A stretch of 45,899 nt of DNA from Bacteroidota bacterium (lineage in GTDB: Bacteria; Bacteroidota; Bacteroidia; Chitinophagales; Chitinophagaceae): contig JAFDZS010000013.1 in NCBI GenBank assembly GCA_018266775.1, positions 1 to 45,899 on the forward strand, in the 5' to 3' direction. Every line of letters starts with the position of its first letter. Within the stretch, counting starts at the first letter, position 1. Below the pieces are notes generated by a model. The model searched no databases. It was not told where the DNA came from and worked only from the letters and a program-made list of their open reading frames with translations. Made by a program: the position numbers and the translations under genes. This document shows positions 42,799-45,899 of this stretch, one piece after another.

Positions 42799-43780
42799 TT
42801 CCCAGCCACTCCTGTGCATTACGGAATAATAATTTTTCTTTTAGTTCTTTTTCAGCAATAGCCATTTCCACCAGTTTCCCGGGATGGTGCTCACCTAACG
42901 GAAAAGGATAGTCGCTTCCTAAACAAATTTTATCTTTCCCCATCACGTCAATAATGAAATGCAGCGCTTTTTCATCATGCACCAAACTGTCTATCCAGAA
43001 TTTACCAAGATAATCCCTTGGGTTAACGGTATTATCAACGGCCACTAAATCTGGCCGCACAGCAAAGCCATGTTCTATTCTGCCAATCGTTAATGGAAAG
43101 CTGCCGCCGCCATGTGCAAAAGCCAGCCGCAGTTGGGGAAACTGTTCCATCACCCCACCAAAGATCATGGAGCAAATGGCACGTGAAGTTTCAGCCGGCA
43201 TGCCTACCAGCCAGGGCAGCCAGTAACGCTGCATCTGTTGTTCACCCATCATCTCCCACGGATGAATGAAGATGGCGCAGCCCAGCTCTGCTGCACGTTG
43301 ATAAAAAGGAAAGAATGTTTTATCCGATAAATTCAGTCCATTGATATTACTGCCAATTTCCAATCCGGGCATGTTGAGTTCAGTAACACAGCGTTCCATT
43401 TCTTTAATGGCTAAATCCACATCCTGCAATGGCACTGTGCCAATACCAATAAAACGCTTTGGATGTTGGGCAACAGTTTCAGCAATATGATCATTAAAAA
43501 AACGGGCCGTTTCCCAACCATCATTGGGCTTTGCCCAGTAATTAAATAAAACAGGAATGGTGGATAGCACCTGTATGGTAACATCTGTATCATCCATTTC
43601 TTTCAATCTTACAGCCACATCAAAACAATTGTTGTCCACTTCACGAAACAGGGTATCACCTTTCATCATGCAGGCTTTACAGTTGCGGTGCTCCAGGTGA
43701 ATAAATTCGCCGTACCCGAATTTTTTTACCCAGTTGGGCATGGTATCGGGCATGATATGGGTGTGAATATCGATCTTCAT
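42788..43780 (-). CDS. nbaD: 2-amino-3-carboxymuconate-6-semialdehyde decarboxylase (ACMSD)
   Basis: 330 aa, amidohydrolase fold. Metal ligands are all visible and at family positions: H6 and H8 (DIHTHIMP), H173 (FIHPWEMMG), H223 (FAHGGGSFP) and D290 (GSDYPFPLGE). The enzyme decarboxylates ACMS to 2-aminomuconate semialdehyde, diverting the kynurenine pathway away from quinolinate. It lies 21 bp after the 3-hydroxyanthranilate dioxygenase gene, which makes its substrate; the divergent dehydrogenase uses its product. Together they give strong context support. Confidence 0.95.
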   Translation of the reverse strand: MKIDIHTHIMPDTMPNWVKKFGYGEFIHLEHRNCKACMMKGDTLFREVDNNCFDVAVRLKEMDDTDVTIQVLSTIPVLFNYWAKPNDGWETARFFNDHIAETVAQHPKRFIGIGTVPLQDVDLAIKEMERCVTELNMPGLEIGSNINGLNLSDKTFFPFYQRAAELGCAIFIHPWEMMGEQQMQRYWLPWLVGMPAETSRAICSMIFGGVMEQFPQLRLAFAHGGGSFPLTIGRIEHGFAVRPDLVAVDNTVNPRDYLGKFWIDSLVHDEKALHFIIDVMGKDKICLGSDYPFPLGEHHPGKLVEMAIAEKELKEKLLFRNAQEWLGITL

Positions 43781-43801
43781 GATTTGAAATAAAACCTGGT
43801 A

Positions 43802-44326
43802 TTATCCTTTGCGTACCGGTGGCGCCATTACACTGCCACACTTACTGCAGGTGCGTTTGTGTTCATCATTATAAAAACGTTCCATGATGGGCGGCAACTG
43901 TTTAACAATATCAGTCACCAGCTCGTATTCTTCATATAATTTATTGCCGCAGTTTTCGCAGTACCATAAAAAACCATCTTTCTCTTCTTCTCTTATTTTT
44001 TCTATTACCAGTCCTACTGTGTTGGGTCCACGTTGTGGCGAGTGCGGCGTTTTGGGTGGTAATAAAAACATGTCGCCTTCATTAATGGGAATATCTTTGG
44101 GTATGCCATCGTCTATAATCTTCAGCACAATATTGCCTTCCACCTGGTAATACAGTTCTTCGCTTTCATTAAAGTGATAATCTTTGCGTGCATTGGGCCC
44201 GCCCACCACCATCACAATAAAATTCTCGGCATCTTTATATACACATTGATTGCCCACTGGTGGCTTCAGCAGATCGCGGTGTTCATCGATCCACTTTTTT
44301 AAATTGAATGGTGCTGAAACTGGCAT
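43802..44326 (-). CDS. nbaC: 3-hydroxyanthranilate 3,4-dioxygenase
   Basis: 174 aa cupin. Catalytic Fe ligands H51, E57 and H95 (DYHFNESEELYYQVEG, TPHSPQR), with R47 and R99 for substrate binding. The bacterial-type C-terminal rubredoxin-like site is intact: C123/C126 (WYCENCGNK) and C160/C163 (RTCSKCGS). It opens the ring of 3-hydroxyanthranilate to ACMS, using O2. First gene of a two-gene minus-strand operon with ACMSD; the 98-bp divergent region to the dehydrogenase gene must hold promoters for both sides, though no full consensus was seen. Confidence 0.96.
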   Translation of the reverse strand: MPVSAPFNLKKWIDEHRDLLKPPVGNQCVYKDAENFIVMVVGGPNARKDYHFNESEELYYQVEGNIVLKIIDDGIPKDIPINEGDMFLLPPKTPHSPQRGPNTVGLVIEKIREEEKDGFLWYCENCGNKLYEEYELVTDIVKQLPPIMERFYNDEHKRTCSKCGSVMAPPVRKG

Positions 44327-44424
44327 AGCATGTTGTTTTTATGATTTGCAATTGACGGCAATAATTAATTGAATTACGCATTGAACTCAAAAAATTATCT
44401 CAACAATTTTGATTACTTTGGAGC

Positions 44425-45885
44425 ATGAATTTAACCATTCCATACCAACTGGAAAATTTTATTGGCGGCAATTTTACCGCACCACTCAGCGGTATGTTTT
44501 TAAACAATGTGAATCCCGCTACGGGTGAAGTGTATGGACAAATTCCCAACAGCAATGATAAAGATGTGGAACAGGCAGTTGCAGCGGCACAAAAAGCATT
44601 TCCTGCCTGGAGTGTAACACCAGCTGAAAAACGTTTTACTATTTTAAATTCCATTGCTGATTTGATTGATACACATTTGAACGAACTGGCCGAAGCAGAA
44701 ACGATTGATAATGGCAAACCCTTATGGCTAAGTAAAGTGATGGATATGCCGAGGGCATCCTCCAACTTTCGCTTTTTTGCAACAGGGCTGATGCATTTTG
44801 CAACTGATAGCCATGCAATGGAAGATACGGCTATCAATTATACTTTACGGCAACCCATTGGCGTAGTGGGCTGCATTTCTCCCTGGAACCTGCCTTTATA
44901 CTTATTTACCTGGAAGATTGCGCCTGCATTGGCAGCGGGCAATTGCGTAATTGCAAAACCCAGCGAAGTAACACCGGTAACGGCATTTTTATTGGCTAAA
45001 ATTTGTAAAGAAGCAGGCCTGCCCGATGGGGTATTGAATATTGTACATGGCGATGGGCCAAATTGCGGCGAAGCGATAGTAAAACATCCGGGCATTAAAG
45101 CCATTTCATTTACCGGCAGCACAAGGGCTGGTGCACAAATAGCCAGCGTTGCAGCACCAATGTTTAAAAAATTATCATTGGAATTGGGCGGAAAAAATCC
45201 AGCCATTATTTTTTCAGATTGTAACTGGGAATTAATGCTGAAAGAAACCATCCGTTCATCTTTTACCAACCAGGGACAAATTTGTTTATGCACCAGCAGG
45301 TTGTTGATTGAAAGAACGATTTACGATAAATTCAAAACGGCATTTGCAGAAAAAGTGCAGCAGCTAACCGTCGGTGATCCCATGAATGATAACAACAGGC
45401 AGGGCGCCATTGTAAGTAAAGTGCATTTTGAAAAAATTATGCGCTGTATTGAAACGGCAAAACAGGAAGGCGGTACTATTCTATGTGGTGGCACGGCTAT
45501 TACATTAACAGGAAAAAATGCCAATGGATATTTTATTACGCCCACTGTGATAGAAAACCTTGGCCCTGCAACACAAACCAACCAGGAAGAAATTTTTGGC
45601 CCTGTAGTAACCCTACAACCATTCGATACTGTTGAAGAAGCCCTGCAATTAGCCAATGCTACGCAATATGGTCTTGCCACCACTATCTGGACACAGGATA
45701 TCAACAAAGCGCATACCATTTCAGCACAAGTGCAATCGGGCATTATTTGGGTGAACTGCTGGTTGGTAAGAGATTTACGCACTCCTTTCGGTGGCGTAAA
45801 AAACAGTGGTGTGGGTAGAGAAGGTGGATGGGAAGCCCTGCGCTTTTTTACTGAGCCTAAAAATATTTGTATTGCTTTGGCCTGA
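44425..45885 (+). CDS. nbaE: Aldehyde dehydrogenase, probably 2-aminomuconate semialdehyde dehydrogenase
   Basis: 486 aa from ATG 44425. NAD-dependent ALDH fold: oxyanion Asn N155 (SPWNLP), cofactor loop FTGSTRAG (229-236), general base E253 (LELGGKNP) and catalytic Cys C287 (NQGQICLC). The C-terminal FGGVKNSGVGREGG is typical of the class. ALDH subfamilies are hard to separate by eye; the neighbours, dioxygenase and ACMSD, support oxidation of 2-aminomuconate semialdehyde to 2-aminomuconate. Next expected steps (a RidA-type deaminase, 4-oxalocrotonate enzymes) would lie outside the window. Confidence 0.93.
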   Translation: MNLTIPYQLENFIGGNFTAPLSGMFLNNVNPATGEVYGQIPNSNDKDVEQAVAAAQKAFPAWSVTPAEKRFTILNSIADLIDTHLNELAEAETIDNGKPLWLSKVMDMPRASSNFRFFATGLMHFATDSHAMEDTAINYTLRQPIGVVGCISPWNLPLYLFTWKIAPALAAGNCVIAKPSEVTPVTAFLLAKICKEAGLPDGVLNIVHGDGPNCGEAIVKHPGIKAISFTGSTRAGAQIASVAAPMFKKLSLELGGKNPAIIFSDCNWELMLKETIRSSFTNQGQICLCTSRLLIERTIYDKFKTAFAEKVQQLTVGDPMNDNNRQGAIVSKVHFEKIMRCIETAKQEGGTILCGGTAITLTGKNANGYFITPTVIENLGPATQTNQEEIFGPVVTLQPFDTVEEALQLANATQYGLATTIWTQDINKAHTISAQVQSGIIWVNCWLVRDLRTPFGGVKNSGVGREGGWEALRFFTEPKNICIALA

Positions 45886-45899
45886 ATTTATCTATGGCC

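Noticed and set aside
44838..45782. 151- and 153-aa minus-strand frames
   Set aside because: Antisense shadows of the aldehyde dehydrogenase gene.

Overview
The window looks like a chromosomal segment of a Bacteroidota bacterium, most likely family Chitinophagaceae. This rests on the gene content: giant RHS proteins ending in the DYYPFGM motif, a TANFOR-like exported protein, a CarboxypepD_reg-like protein, a fused E1 alpha/beta dehydrogenase and an Mrp protein lacking its CxxC. It also rests on several TAnnTTTG promoter boxes and the scarcity of Shine-Dalgarno sequences. The species cannot be named from sequence alone.

Region A (1-19.2 kb, all minus strand) is one compact run of five exported or surface proteins. 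In transcription order these are an outer-membrane beta-barrel candidate (787 aa), a TANFOR-like protein (~358 aa), a 2331-aa RHS-like giant that lacks a recognisable RHS core, a 275-aa exported protein of unknown function, and a second giant (>2585 aa) with YD repeats that leaves the window exactly at DYYPFGM. Gaps are only 6-41 bp. The variable, probably toxic, C-terminal tip and any immunity gene lie just beyond base 1. This split RHS system is the best candidate here for an undescribed system.

Region B (19.2-29.85 kb) is visibly more AT-rich and looks accessory. It holds a divergent DUF1036-like/XRE pair with a perfect palindrome inside the promoter spacer, and an imuA-imuB-dnaE2 mutagenesis cassette. 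Divergent from imuA is a MerR-like regulator, with two related long palindromes between them. A small ORF is then coupled to a large serine recombinase whose 3' end reads through a terminator and into a tRNA-Met(CAT) gene. This suggests an integrated element ending at the tRNA; its left end is not identified.

Region C (29.9-45.9 kb) is mostly housekeeping: fused E1 dehydrogenase, FAH-family hydrolase, pth, ftsK, an orphan sensor kinase, DUF423, aroK, mrp and a GDPD lipoprotein. It ends with a divergent set for late tryptophan/kynurenine catabolism (3-hydroxyanthranilate dioxygenase and ACMS decarboxylase on minus, aminomuconate-semialdehyde dehydrogenase on plus). Genome-repeat words occur here: a 15-unit heptamer array and inverted partners around a four-helix-bundle gene, and a 16-bp-arm hairpin inserted in frame inside the E1 gene.

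Coordinates and motifs were read by eye. Family assignments are from memory of family signatures, without database searches.
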